NCBI RefSeq assembly: GCF_020386635.1
Contig: NZ_CP081942.1
Location: 496,001-560,000 of the forward strand
Source: Pseudomonas sp. MM211
GTDB lineage: Bacteria; Pseudomonadota; Gammaproteobacteria; Pseudomonadales; Pseudomonadaceae
DNA length: 64,000 nucleotides
Reading direction: 5' to 3'
Position 1 is the stretch's first letter, and every line of letters begins with the position of its first letter. The position numbers and the translations under genes were made by a program. The notes beneath the pieces were generated by a model. That model worked only from the letters and a program-made list of their open reading frames with translations, searched no databases and had not been told where the DNA came from. This document shows positions 30,753 through 39,953 of this stretch, in pieces.

Positions 30753-32552
30753 ATGGATAAACAGAGCCCCCACCTTTTGCTCCGCGTCCCGACGCCGACC
30801 AAGCAGGGCCTGACTTTCTGCGATGCCACGCCACGCGACCTGAAACGCTGGATTGCCGGCCTGCCCAAGGCCAACATTGGTGAAACCGCACGTCAGTTGT
30901 ATCAAGCGCTGATTGAGCTCAATCAGCTGCTGACGCCCTCGGATAACCGCCTGCAGTTGCTGGAGCTCTTGCGCCCCGAGGTGTATTTCGTCTGCGTGCA
31001 TCTGGAACGCCACTTCCTCAACCAGGCTATCGTCCTCGACGAACGCCCGCGCAAAGTGGCCAACCTGTGCCAGGCCCTGCAGAACCACCTGGCGATCGGT
31101 TACAAGCTGATTATTTCGCAGCTGGTTTCGCAGCCGAACCGTGAGCGTAACCAACTGCTCGGCACCGCACTGCAACGCGCTGTCCACAGCCTCAACGGCC
31201 CACTGATTCGTACCAGCCAACTGTATTGCCCAGTGCCCGAGGGATTGTGGCTGGAGCTGCACCAGCTCTACCTGATCGCTCGCCAACAAGACCTTCATAA
31301 GGTGGTGATCCGCGATCCTCTGGCCAGACACACCCAAGGACTGAGTACTGAGCAAGGCTACGTCGTCGCCCTGCTGATTGGCTGCTCACGCTGCAACCAG
31401 ATGCGCCAAAGCGCCATTGCCCGCCTAGCCGAGGCGCTGGAGCCTTGGAGTGCGCTGGTTAACCTGCAAGCAGGCGGTCACCCATCGAGCATCTTCGCCG
31501 TGGCGCCGCAACTGGACGATCCGCCGCGCTATACCTCGCTGTTCCAGCCGAGCGAGTTGCTCGGCGCGCTGGGTATCGACCCGACGCCACTGGTCGACAC
31601 CATCAAGGATCATCTGCAACTGCAGCCCGAGGAACGAGCCCAGTCCCGCTTGCAAGTGCCGGACGGTTTCACCACCGACATGCTGCAACACGCCGCCGCT
31701 GCCTGGGGTGACATTTCCGAACGCACCTTCCAGCGCACCCAGGGCACGGGCAGCATGACCCTGTGCATAGGCATGAGCGCACTGAACTACTACTTGGCCA
31801 ATGGCCGGGTGTTCAGCGAGATACTCAAGCAACAGAGAGACACCATCGCTTCGTTCAAACCACTCAGTGGTGAGCCCGATATCTGGGCCGGCGCGCACGA
31901 TGCCCAGCGAAACAGCGATTGGGAGCACGGCTTACCGTTCGAAGAAATCGAATACCCCAAGCCTGCCGGCGAGCAGGAACAAGCGGGGGCGGCCAGCGAA
32001 AGCTACCCCAACTACACCCTGTCGATCGTCAACCATAGCCCGGGCGGTTACTGCCTGTCCTGGCCCAAGGAAGTTCCCAACCAACTGCAGGCCGGTGAAC
32101 TGCTGGGCATCCGTGACAACCCGCAACAGGGCTGGAGCGTGGCGGTTGTGCGCTGGATTCGTCAGGTGCGCGGCGGCGGCACACAGATGGGCATCGAACT
32201 GGTTGCCCCACACGCGCAACCCTGCGGCCTGCAGTTGGTTCGCAAGGCCGAACAGAACAGCCAGTACCTACGCGCCCTGTTACTGCCCGAAATCTCTGCC
32301 ATTTCCCGTCCGGCGACACTGATCACCCCGCGACTGCCCTTCCAGGAAGGCAGTAAAGTGCTGATCAATATCAACGGCAAGGAACGCCGTGCGGTGCTGA
32401 GCCAGAAGCAGACCAGCACGGGTAGTTTCAGCCAGTTCGAATACCACGACCTCGAGCAAAAAAGCGCGGATCACGCGACCTCTGTCACAGCCTCCGGAAC
32501 CCACCGGCCGGCCGGGGAGGAAGACTTTGACTCACTCTGGAAGTCGCTGTAG
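30753..32552 (+). CDS. FimX-linked conserved protein with a C-terminal PilZ-like region (PA4958-like)
   Basis: 599 residues, soluble. Residues 1–390 are mostly helical with no motif I recognise. The C-terminal part (about 415–520) has a beta-rich pattern with NHSPGGYCLSWP, GELLGIRDN, WSVAVVRWIRQV and GGGTQMGIELVAP, which resembles a PilZ-type barrel carrying an NxSxxG-like strand. The upstream RxxxR that binds c-di-GMP is absent, so ligand binding is uncertain. The tail is acidic and ends DFDSLWKSL. It is immediately upstream of fimX (63 nt) in the same direction, a pairing also found in P. aeruginosa (from memory), which suggests a shared role in type IV pilus control. Confidence 0.65.
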   Translation: MDKQSPHLLLRVPTPTKQGLTFCDATPRDLKRWIAGLPKANIGETARQLYQALIELNQLLTPSDNRLQLLELLRPEVYFVCVHLERHFLNQAIVLDERPRKVANLCQALQNHLAIGYKLIISQLVSQPNRERNQLLGTALQRAVHSLNGPLIRTSQLYCPVPEGLWLELHQLYLIARQQDLHKVVIRDPLARHTQGLSTEQGYVVALLIGCSRCNQMRQSAIARLAEALEPWSALVNLQAGGHPSSIFAVAPQLDDPPRYTSLFQPSELLGALGIDPTPLVDTIKDHLQLQPEERAQSRLQVPDGFTTDMLQHAAAAWGDISERTFQRTQGTGSMTLCIGMSALNYYLANGRVFSEILKQQRDTIASFKPLSGEPDIWAGAHDAQRNSDWEHGLPFEEIEYPKPAGEQEQAGAASESYPNYTLSIVNHSPGGYCLSWPKEVPNQLQAGELLGIRDNPQQGWSVAVVRWIRQVRGGGTQMGIELVAPHAQPCGLQLVRKAEQNSQYLRALLLPEISAISRPATLITPRLPFQEGSKVLININGKERRAVLSQKQTSTGSFSQFEYHDLEQKSADHATSVTASGTHRPAGEEDFDSLWKSL

Positions 32553-32615
32553 ATTGCCGGAAACCCTTTATTTACCGCCTTTTTCTGCTGTTTTATCGCA
32601 GATTCGACCTCGCTA

Positions 32616-34679
32616 ATGGCCATCGAAAAGAAAACCATCCGCCTGCTGATTCTCGAAGACTCGCAGAACGAGGCCGAGCGTCTCGTCAGCCTGTTCCGCA
32701 ATGCTGGCAATGCCACCCGCGTGCACCGCCTGAGCTCCAGCGAAGACCTGCTTGAAGCCCTCAAGAGCAACTGGGATCTGCTGATCTGCGCGCCGCTCAG
32801 TGAATGCCTGGAACCGCATGAAGCGCTCGCGTCCATTCGTCGTGCGGGCAAGGACATTCCAGTCATTCTGCTGCTGGCCGACAACGAGCCCGACAGCGTC
32901 ACCGAAGCACTTATGCTCGGTGCCCAGGATGCACTGCCCCAGGGCGAAGATGAGCGCCTGGTACTGGTCGCTCGCCGCGAACTGGTAAACCTCGAAGAAC
33001 GTCGCGCGCGCCGCGCCGCAGAGGTCGCCCTGCGCGAAGCGGAGAAGCGCTGCCAACTGCTGCTCGACAGCTCGGTCGATGCCATCGCCTATGTGCACGA
33101 CGGCATGCATATCTATGCCAACCGCGCCTACCTCGAACTGTTCGGCTTCGACGACGCCGAAGAACTGGAAGGCCTGCCGATGATCGACCTGATCGGCAGC
33201 GCCGACCAGGGTGCCTTCAAGGACTTCCTGAAGAATCACCAGCACCAGGACAACAACGAACTGGCCTGTGCAGGCGTACGCACCGACGAGAGCACCTTCT
33301 CGGCACGTATCACCCTGTCTCCAGCGGCGTACGATGGCGAACCCTGCATCCAGATGGTGATTCGCGCCGAAACTGGCAATGCCGAGCTGGAAGAGAAACT
33401 GCGAGAAATCAGCAGCCAGGATCTGGTTACCGGCCTGTATAACCGCGCTCACTTCATCGAATTGATGGATGCCGCAGCGCACCGCGCCGTCAATGACGAA
33501 CAACCGGCCAGCCTGGCCTACATCCGCGTCGACCGCTATGCCGCGCTGCTTGCTGAAATGGGCCTCGGCGCCATCGACCTACTACTGACCGACTTGGCCA
33601 ACCTGCTGCGCGCGTACTTTCCACAGGATGCACACCTGGCGCGCTTCGGTGATGATGTATTTGCCGTTCTGCAGACAGGCATGTCGCCGCAGCAGCAACG
33701 CCCACAACTCGAAGGCCTGCTGAAAAAAACCGAAGCGCATCTGTTCGACATCAACGGGCGAACTGCGCAGACCACCCTGTCGATCGGCGTCGCTGGCCTC
33801 AACGAAACGACGCCCAAGGCCGGCGAAGTCATCGACCGCGCCCAGCGCTGCGCCGATGAACTCGACGAGCCCGGCACTCTCAAGCTGTTCGACCCTGCCG
33901 AGGAGCTGGCAGCCGCAGCCAGCCGCGGCAGCGTCGTGGCCATGGTGCAGCAGGCGCTGGAGAAAAACAGCTTCCGCCTGTTGTTCCAGCCGGTCATCAG
34001 CCTGCGTGGTGATGAACACGAACACTATGAAGTGCTGCTGCGTCTGCTAAGCCCGTCGGGGCAGGAAGTTCCGCCTGGGGAATTCCTCGCTGTGGCCAGG
34101 GAAGCTGGAATGGGTGAGAAGATCGATCGCTGGGTGATTCTCAGCTCGATCAAACTGCTCGCCGATCACCGCTCCAAAGGTCACGCGACACGGCTATTCG
34201 TCCATCTATCCAGTGCCAGCCTGCAGGATCAGACACTGCTGCCCTGGCTCAGCGTTGCTCTGAAAGCCGCGCGCCTGCCTTCCGATGCACTGGTGTTCCA
34301 GTTCAGCGAACCCGACGCCATCGCCTACCTGAAACAGGTAAAAGCGCTGGCTCAGGGCCTCAAGGACCTGCACTGCCATATCGCCCTGAGCCAGTTCGGC
34401 TGTGCGCTGAACCCGTTCAACACGCTCAGGCATCTGCCCGTCGACTTCGTCAAGGTCGACGGCTCCTTCTCCAAGGATCTGACCGACCCGGCCAACCAGG
34501 AAGCCTTGAAAGTCATGCTGGCGAGCCTGCACAGCCAGGCCAAGCTGACCATCGTGCCATTCGTGGAGTCGGCGAGCATACTGGCGACCCTGTGGCAGGC
34601 CGGCACGAACTATATTCAGGGGTACTACCTGCAGGGCCCGAGTCAGTCGATGAACTACAACTTCTCGTCAGACGATTGA
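32616..34679 (+). CDS. fimX: c-di-GMP-binding EAL/GGDEF regulator FimX
   Basis: 687 residues in the FimX order: REC-like (1–130), PAS (about 145–255), GGDEF (about 260–425), EAL (about 430–687). The REC domain has RLLILEDSQNE but its phospho-acceptor region reads ICAPLSE and lacks the Asp. GGDEF is degenerate (RFGDDVFAVLQ), and the EAL signature is EVLLR starting at Glu472, as in P. aeruginosa FimX (EVL). So it is expected to bind c-di-GMP rather than make or cleave it, and to control type IV pilus assembly at the cell pole. It follows the PA4958-like gene and meets serB at a shared hairpin. Confidence 0.95.
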   Translation: MAIEKKTIRLLILEDSQNEAERLVSLFRNAGNATRVHRLSSSEDLLEALKSNWDLLICAPLSECLEPHEALASIRRAGKDIPVILLLADNEPDSVTEALMLGAQDALPQGEDERLVLVARRELVNLEERRARRAAEVALREAEKRCQLLLDSSVDAIAYVHDGMHIYANRAYLELFGFDDAEELEGLPMIDLIGSADQGAFKDFLKNHQHQDNNELACAGVRTDESTFSARITLSPAAYDGEPCIQMVIRAETGNAELEEKLREISSQDLVTGLYNRAHFIELMDAAAHRAVNDEQPASLAYIRVDRYAALLAEMGLGAIDLLLTDLANLLRAYFPQDAHLARFGDDVFAVLQTGMSPQQQRPQLEGLLKKTEAHLFDINGRTAQTTLSIGVAGLNETTPKAGEVIDRAQRCADELDEPGTLKLFDPAEELAAAASRGSVVAMVQQALEKNSFRLLFQPVISLRGDEHEHYEVLLRLLSPSGQEVPPGEFLAVAREAGMGEKIDRWVILSSIKLLADHRSKGHATRLFVHLSSASLQDQTLLPWLSVALKAARLPSDALVFQFSEPDAIAYLKQVKALAQGLKDLHCHIALSQFGCALNPFNTLRHLPVDFVKVDGSFSKDLTDPANQEALKVMLASLHSQAKLTIVPFVESASILATLWQAGTNYIQGYYLQGPSQSMNYNFSSDD

Positions 34680-34681
34680 GC

Positions 34682-34708
34682 CAACGGGGCAGATCGACTG
34701 CCCCGTTG
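34682..34708. terminator. Bidirectional hairpin between fimX and serB
   Basis: Perfect 11-bp arms CAACGGGGCAG and CTGCCCCGTTG around a 5-nt loop, placed between two converging genes. No T run follows in either direction, so efficiency is uncertain. Confidence 0.6.
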
Positions 34709-34716
34709 CAACTGTA

Positions 34717-35931
34717 TCAGGCCTGACCGTCGCGGTCGCGGAACCCCAACAGGTAAAGCAGGCCATCCAGGCCCAGGGTAGAAATCGCCTGTTTGGCAGA
34801 CTGCTTGACCAGCGGCTTGGCACGGAATGCCACCCCCAGCCCAGCGATAGCCAGCATCGGCAGGTCGTTGGCGCCATCGCCGACTGCGATGGTCTGCTCC
34901 AGACGCAAACCTTCCTTGTGCGCCAGCTCGCGGAGCAAGTCGGCTTTGCGCTGCGCATCGACGATAGGCTCGATGGCGACACCCGTGACCTTGCCGTCGA
35001 CCACTTCCAGCTCGTTGGCAAACACATAGTCGATACCCAGCTTGGCCTGCAACTGCTTGGCGAAATAGGTGAAGCCGCCGGACAGAATGGCGGTCTTGTA
35101 GCCCAGACGCTTGAGCTCGGCGAACAGGTTCTCGGCGCCTTCGGTCAGTCGCAGCGACGCGCCGATTTCGTCCAGCACGCCAACATCAAGCCCCTTGAGC
35201 AACGCCAGGCGCTCCTTGAAGCTGGCGCGGAAATCCAGCTCGCCACGCATGGCCCGCTCGGTGATTTCCGATACCTGCTCACCAACGCCGGCGGCCTTGG
35301 CCAACTCGTCGATCACTTCCGCCTCGATCAAGGTAGAGTCCATGTCGAACACGGCCAGGCGGCGGTTGCGACGGAACAGTGAATCGGCCTGGAAGGCGAT
35401 ATCGACGTTCAACTCCTGCGCAACGCTGAGGAATTCAGCGCGCAGAGCGGCCGGATCACTCGGCTCGCCGCGTACCGAGAACTCGATGCAACCCTTGCCC
35501 TGCTCCACCGGCATGTCCAGCGGCATGCGCCCGGACAGTCGGTCGATATGGTCGATATTCAGCCCGTACCTGGCAGTGATCGCGCTGACGCGCTGCAACT
35601 GCTCGGCCGTGACCTTGCGGGTCAGCAGCGTTACGCTGTGGCGTGCCTTGCCCTGGCCGGCGACCCAGTTCTGGTAGTCGTCTTCCGAGACCGGCGTGAA
35701 ACGCACCTGCTGGTCGAGCTTGTAGGCCGTGAAGAGGATGTCCTTGAGCACCGAGGACGCGCGCTCGGTGTCGGGAATCTCTACCAGGATGCCGAACGAC
35801 AGGGTGTCGTGGATAACCGCCTGGCCGATGTCGAGGATATTCACGCCACCTTGGGCCAATACACCGGTAATGGCAGCCGTGAGGCCGGGGCGATCTTCGC
35901 CGGTAATGTTGATCAGGACGATTTCGCGCAA
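34717..35931 (-). CDS. serB: Phosphoserine phosphatase SerB (ACT-fused)
   Basis: 404 residues from a TTG start at 35931, with GGAG 6 nt upstream. Two N-terminal ACT-like regulatory domains (about 1–170; REIVLINITGEDRPGLTAAI) precede the HAD phosphatase domain. HAD motif I FDMDSTLIEAEVIDELAKAA (nucleophile Asp near 195), motif II ILSGGFTYFAKQLQ and motif IV VGDGANDLPMLAIAGLGVA are complete. It makes serine from phosphoserine. It is divergent from the membrane protein gene ahpA, as serB and ytjB are in E. coli. Confidence 0.97.
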   Translation of the reverse strand: MREIVLINITGEDRPGLTAAITGVLAQGGVNILDIGQAVIHDTLSFGILVEIPDTERASSVLKDILFTAYKLDQQVRFTPVSEDDYQNWVAGQGKARHSVTLLTRKVTAEQLQRVSAITARYGLNIDHIDRLSGRMPLDMPVEQGKGCIEFSVRGEPSDPAALRAEFLSVAQELNVDIAFQADSLFRRNRRLAVFDMDSTLIEAEVIDELAKAAGVGEQVSEITERAMRGELDFRASFKERLALLKGLDVGVLDEIGASLRLTEGAENLFAELKRLGYKTAILSGGFTYFAKQLQAKLGIDYVFANELEVVDGKVTGVAIEPIVDAQRKADLLRELAHKEGLRLEQTIAVGDGANDLPMLAIAGLGVAFRAKPLVKQSAKQAISTLGLDGLLYLLGFRDRDGQA

Positions 35932-36110
35932 GGCGTACTCCGGGGCTCGCAGGACTATGAACGGCCTGCCGAACGGCGATGTGCAGCAGGGCCGGTGAAA
36001 AAGGACACATTCTAACCACTTTCAATGCGTCCCGAACACGCTCGGCGCTTTGCCCTGTGCGGGTCGCTCGTTATACTGCGCGCCACTCCAGTCAACGAGA
36101 GCCGAGCTCT

Positions 36111-37634
36111 GTGAACCGGCCCGCCCCCGTAAAACCCGACAACTTCTTCCTTCTGCTTTTCCGTGCACTGCGCCAACGTCGCGTGCCGCTGGCATTGCGC
36201 ATCGTCAGTCACAGCTTGCTGCTGGTGGCCATGGCGCTGGTGATCTATGCCTGGGTGATCGGCATGCAGTTCAAGCAGGCCATGCAGCAGCAGGCCGAAG
36301 CACTGGGCAGCAGCCTGATCACGCAGACGGCGGCCTCGGCGACCGAACTGCTGGTGTCCAACGACATCCTCAGCCTCAACGTGCTGCTCAACAACCTGGT
36401 GAAGAATCCGTTGGTGGCCCATGCAGCCATCTACAGCGTCGACAACCGCATTCTCGCGGAGGCCGGCACACGCCCAAGCAAGAGCATGCTCGGCGAAACC
36501 GAGGGTTTGTACTCAACACCCATCACCTTTCAGGAGGTCATGGCCGGGCAGCTGCGCATCAGCCTGGACATGCAGCAGTTCGAGCAGCCGATGACCATCA
36601 GCCTGCAGAGCATGGGTATTCTCAGCCTTATCCTGCTGGCCCTGACGTTGTCGCTGAGCCTGCGCCTCGGCCGGCAAATCTCCACACCACTGATGCAGAT
36701 GCGCGTCTGGCTGCGTGACCCTGATGACTACGCTCCGGGCGCCAATCGCCAGGACGAGATCGGCGACCTGGCGCGCCAGCTGCAAGCTCGCCTGGCGCCT
36801 GAAAAACCAGAACCGCAACCGGAGCCAGAACCGGAATTCGACGACCTCGATGATCTGGACGAGCAGTTCCAGCATGACGCGGATGCCGATCACGACGACG
36901 AGCCCGAGTTCGAAGTCCGCGATCTGCGTGATACCCGCTTCGACGTCGACGACTACGATCCGCCGAGCCGCCGACGTAGCGATGACATCGACGATGACGC
37001 CTTCGCCGATCTCTATGACAGCGACGAAACCCCTGCTCATCTCGCCCCGGCGGCACCTGCTGCGCCACAGAAAAGTGCCGTACTGGCCGTCCAGCTAGGC
37101 GCCCAGGAACAACTGCGGCGCTTGCCGCGCACGCGCCTGATGGAGCTGCTGGAAAGCTATCGTAACTGCCTGGACAAGGCCGCGACGCTGTACAAGGCGC
37201 AGCTGTACACCCTTAACGATGGCAGCAGCCTGATGCTGTTCCATCATCAGGACAGCGGGGACGACTACCTGACCCACGCCATCTGCTGCGGTGAACTGCT
37301 GCGCGCACTGGGCCATGCCCTGCAGATCGAGGTTGCCGACAGTGGCATCACCTTGCACCTGCAACTCGGCCTGACCCTCGGCGAAGACCTGCAGGGCCTC
37401 AGTCAAGGCGACCTGCTGCTCAGCGAAACCGCACAGGATGCCCTGGCCTTGTCTCAGCACAGCCGCAACCTGCTGCTGGTCGAACGCCGCGTCGGTGAAG
37501 ATGCCACGCTGCGCCAGCGCGCCCGCATCCGCGCCATCGCCAGCCCCGAGGGCGCCAGCTGCGTCGAGCGCCTGCTCGATCCGTATCCGGCACTGCTCGA
37601 GCGGCAGATGGCCAGGTTGCGCGAAGAGCGCTAG
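36111..37634 (+). CDS. ahpA: AhpA/YtjB-family inner membrane protein with HAMP-like region
   Basis: 507 residues from the GTG at 36111 (VNRPAPVKPDNFFLLLFRAL), judged by resemblance to the Pseudomonas orthologue; the frame extends upstream without a good start. Two membrane helices (about 30–52 and 165–187) enclose a periplasmic domain (DILSLNVLLNNLVKNPLVAH). After a HAMP-like stretch comes an unusually acidic linker (about residues 225–305) rich in Asp/Glu with Pro-Glu repeats, then a globular C-terminal domain (about 320–500) resembling an adenylate cyclase-like fold without visible catalytic residues. The family is called AhpA/YtjB (SMP). The divergent neighbour serB supports the assignment; function unknown. 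Confidence 0.8.
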   Translation: MNRPAPVKPDNFFLLLFRALRQRRVPLALRIVSHSLLLVAMALVIYAWVIGMQFKQAMQQQAEALGSSLITQTAASATELLVSNDILSLNVLLNNLVKNPLVAHAAIYSVDNRILAEAGTRPSKSMLGETEGLYSTPITFQEVMAGQLRISLDMQQFEQPMTISLQSMGILSLILLALTLSLSLRLGRQISTPLMQMRVWLRDPDDYAPGANRQDEIGDLARQLQARLAPEKPEPQPEPEPEFDDLDDLDEQFQHDADADHDDEPEFEVRDLRDTRFDVDDYDPPSRRRSDDIDDDAFADLYDSDETPAHLAPAAPAAPQKSAVLAVQLGAQEQLRRLPRTRLMELLESYRNCLDKAATLYKAQLYTLNDGSSLMLFHHQDSGDDYLTHAICCGELLRALGHALQIEVADSGITLHLQLGLTLGEDLQGLSQGDLLLSETAQDALALSQHSRNLLLVERRVGEDATLRQRARIRAIASPEGASCVERLLDPYPALLERQMARLREER

Positions 37635-37705
37635 GAACCTGCTCAAATCTGCTGCGTGTCACCTGCAGACGCATCATGTTCGACCGCAAGGGGGCGAAAG
37701 CGGCC

Positions 37706-37781
37706 GGTGAGCAGAGCTTTTGTGGGAGAGGCTTTAGCCGCGATTTTGCCCAGCTAGGCGTAAAGAGCTCGCGGCTAAAGC
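37706..37781 (+). repeat. 76-nt dispersed REP-like element, copy A
   Basis: A stem-loop with perfect 13-bp arms GCTTTAGCCGCGA and TCGCGGCTAAAGC around a 25-nt loop, plus 5' flank GGTGAGCAGAGC. The whole 76 nt recurs at 49262–49337 in the opposite orientation with 74 matches. A further outer pairing (GTGGGAG near 37722, CTCCCAC near 37798) extends the hairpin. The 407-nt gap 37635–38041 contains this, two more palindromes and the ssuF terminator, but no gene. Confidence 0.85.
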
Positions 37782-37817
37782 GGATCGCCGCCCGGCCCCT
37801 CCCACGAGATTGATGAT

Positions 37818-37843
37818 GGCTCCCACGCTCCAGCGTGGGAGCC
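37818..37843. repeat. Perfect 12-bp inverted repeat
   Basis: Arms GGCTCCCACGCT and AGCGTGGGAGCC with a 2-nt spacer. It is a strong cruciform or hairpin of the kind repeated across Pseudomonas genomes; a related half (TTCCCACGCGGAGCGTGAGGAA) follows at about 37906. Confidence 0.7.
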
Positions 37844-37850
37844 CAATCCA

Positions 37851-37896
37851 GGGCGCTCTGCGCCCGCCAGGCCTCGACATCGGACGCAGAGCGTCC
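37851..37896. repeat. Imperfect inverted repeat next to the REP-like cluster
   Basis: GGGCGCTCTGCG and CGCAGAGCGTCCC pair with one bulge across a 21-nt loop. Together with its neighbours it makes a block of three tandem palindromes upstream of the ssuF terminator. Confidence 0.55.
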
Positions 37897-37998
37897 CTGC
37901 AGGCATTCCCACGCGGAGCGTGAGGAACGATCAGATCGAACCCCGCAGCAGACCGCTTTCGCCTTGTAGCAGCCTCTCAGGCATTACGCAGCACCCAC

Positions 37999-38022
37999 GA
38001 AAAGGCCGGCGCAAGGCCGGCC
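37999..38022 (-). terminator. Terminator of the lsfA–ssu operon
   Basis: On the minus strand GGCCGGC and GCCGGCC arms around a 5-nt loop are followed by TTTTCG, 20 nt after the ssuF stop codon. Confidence 0.7.
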
Positions 38023-38041
38023 GTTTTCCCACGCTAAGCGA

Positions 38042-38257
38042 TCAGAGCTTGGCGATGGACACCTCTGTGGACTTAACGAATGCGATCACTTCGCTGCCCA
38101 CGCCCAGTTCCAGCTCGCGCACGGAACGGGTGGTGATCACCGAGGTAACGATGCCGGCTGCGGTCTGTACGTCGATTTCCGACAGTACGTCGCCTTCGAC
38201 GATTTCCTTGATGGTGCCTTTGAACTGGTTACGTACGTTGATGGCTTTAATGGTCAT
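38042..38257 (-). CDS. ssuF: Small molybdopterin-binding (Mop/TOBE) protein SsuF
   Basis: 71 residues, a single TOBE/Mop domain: INVRNQFKGTIKEIVEGDVL, IDVQTAAGIVTSVITTRSV and GSEVIAFVKSTEVSIAKL. Such proteins bind molybdate or related oxyanions. In P. putida the sixth gene of ssuEADCBF encodes a protein of this kind (established knowledge), and here it is likewise last after ssuB. AGGAG precedes the ATG. Its role in sulfonate use is unclear. Confidence 0.9.
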   Translation of the reverse strand: MTIKAINVRNQFKGTIKEIVEGDVLSEIDVQTAAGIVTSVITTRSVRELELGVGSEVIAFVKSTEVSIAKL

Positions 38258-38308
38258 GGTGAGTCTCCTAGGGTAACAAGTAGCCCCGAATGGGGCATGA
38301 AGTCAGGG

Positions 38309-39109
38309 TTAGAGCGCCCAGCGCAGTTGCGTCGGGAGCGGTGAAACGGGATCGGGCTGCGGTGGCAGCTCGGGCAGTTGCAGAACGCGGTTGAGTACTT
38401 CGGCCTCCAGCGAAGCGAGGCGTGCCGAGCCCTTGTTGCGGGGGCGTGGCAGGTTCACGTCCAGATCCAGACCAACCTGGCCGTCTTCGATGAGAATGAC
38501 CCGGTCAGCGGTCGCGACGGCTTCGCTGACGTCGTGGGTAACCAGCAGTACGGTAAAACCGTGCTTCTGCCAGAGGCCCTCGATCAATTGCTGCATTTCG
38601 ATACGGGTCAGGGCATCCAGTGCGCCCAGCGGCTCATCGAGCAGCAACAGGCGCGGTTCATGAATCAGTGCGCGGGCCAGGGCCACGCGCTGCTTCTGGC
38701 CACCGGACAGTGCCGCCGGCCACTCGTTGGCGCGCTCGCCCAGACCAACCGCTTCCAGCACCTGCTGGGCCTTGGGCCGCCAGTCACCGGTAAGGCCGAG
38801 TCCGACGTTGTCGATCACGCGTTTCCAGGGCAGCAGACGCGCCTCCTGAAACATCAGGCGGGTATCGTCACGAGTCGCCGCCAATGTGCCGTTACCGGCC
38901 AGCAGCTCACCGCCAGTAGGCTGGTCGAGGCCGGCTAGCAGACGCAGCAGGGTGCTCTTGCCGCAACCACTACGCCCGACCACAGCAACGAACTGGCCCG
39001 AAGGAATGCGCAAATCAATATCTTTGAGTACCTGGCGCTCGCCAAAGGACTTCTGAATACCGCGAATGGTCAGCGGCGTGCCTCGATTGAGGCTATGCAA
39101 AGCGGTCAT
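38309..39109 (-). CDS. ssuB: Aliphatic sulfonate ABC transporter, ATP-binding protein
   Basis: 266 residues. Walker [18 protein letters not shown], signature [18 protein letters not shown], Walker [17 protein letters not shown] and H-loop VTHDVSEAV are complete. It powers SsuABC uptake of alkanesulfonates. ATG overlaps the ssuC stop (ATGA). The C-terminal 40 residues after [20 protein letters not shown] are Pro-rich. Confidence 0.96.
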   Translation of the reverse strand: MTALHSLNRGTPLTIRGIQKSFGERQVLKDIDLRIPSGQFVAVVGRSGCGKSTLLRLLAGLDQPTGGELLAGNGTLAATRDDTRLMFQEARLLPWKRVIDNVGLGLTGDWRPKAQQVLEAVGLGERANEWPAALSGGQKQRVALARALIHEPRLLLLDEPLGALDALTRIEMQQLIEGLWQKHGFTVLLVTHDVSEAVATADRVILIEDGQVGLDLDVNLPRPRNKGSARLASLEAEVLNRVLQLPELPPQPDPVSPLPTQLRWAL

Positions 39110-39900
39110 TTGGCACCTGCCTTGGTTTGATAGGCCGGATGCCAGCGCAGCCAGGCACGTTCCAGTCCACGGGCTGCCAGGTCGGCCAGCTTACCGAGCA
39201 CTGCGTACAGCAGGATCGCCAGCACCACCACGTCGGTCTGCAGGAATTCACGGGCGTTCATCGCCAGATAACCAATGCCGCTGCTGGCGGAAATAGTTTC
39301 GGCAACGATCAAGGTCAGCCACATCAGACCGAGGGCGAAACGCACGCCGACCAGAATCGACGGCAGCGCGCCGGGCAGGATCACCTGACGGAACAGGGCG
39401 AAACCGGACAGGCCATAGCTGCGTGCCATTTCCACCAGCGCCGGGTCGACGTTGCGGATGCCGTGGTAAGTGTTCAGGTAAATCGGGAACAGCGTGCCAA
39501 GGGCGACCAGAAAAATCTTCGCGCTCTCATCGATGCCGAACCACAGGATCACCAGCGGAATCAGCGCCAGGTGCGGCACGTTACGGATCATCTGCACCGA
39601 GCTATCGATCAGGCGCTCGCCCCATTTCGACAGGCCGGTGATGAAACCCAGCGCCAGGCCGATGCCGCCGCCAATGGCGAAACCAACCCCTGCACGCCAG
39701 CCGCTGATCGCCAGGTGGGTCCAGATCTCGCCACTGGAAAGCAGCTGCCAGCCCGCCTCGAACACCGCGCTGGGCGCCGGCAGAATGCGCGTGGACAGCA
39801 ACCCCAGGGCCACCGAGCCTTGCCAGGCGACCAGCAGCGCCACGGGCAGAGCCCAGGGCGCCAGGCGCAGAGCCAGGTTATGGAAAGACGTGTTGCTCAT
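39106..39900 (-). CDS. ssuC: Aliphatic sulfonate ABC transporter permease
   Basis: 264 residues from the ATG at 39900, six bases after GAGGT; a longer frame begins at 39915. About six membrane helices with the permease EAA-like loop [20 protein letters not shown] and [18 protein letters not shown]. It pairs with SsuB and SsuA. Its stop overlaps the ssuB start. Confidence 0.96.
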   Translation of the reverse strand: MSNTSFHNLALRLAPWALPVALLVAWQGSVALGLLSTRILPAPSAVFEAGWQLLSSGEIWTHLAISGWRAGVGFAIGGGIGLALGFITGLSKWGERLIDSSVQMIRNVPHLALIPLVILWFGIDESAKIFLVALGTLFPIYLNTYHGIRNVDPALVEMARSYGLSGFALFRQVILPGALPSILVGVRFALGLMWLTLIVAETISASSGIGYLAMNAREFLQTDVVVLAILLYAVLGKLADLAARGLERAWLRWHPAYQTKAGAK

Positions 39901-39953
39901 TTCATACCTCAACAATCATCACGAAATAGCCGGGCATCCAGGCCCGGCGTGTT

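Noticed and set aside
37706..37927. CRISPR-like repeat array
   Set aside because: The palindromes differ from one another and are not spaced by unique sequences of regular length; no cas genes are present.
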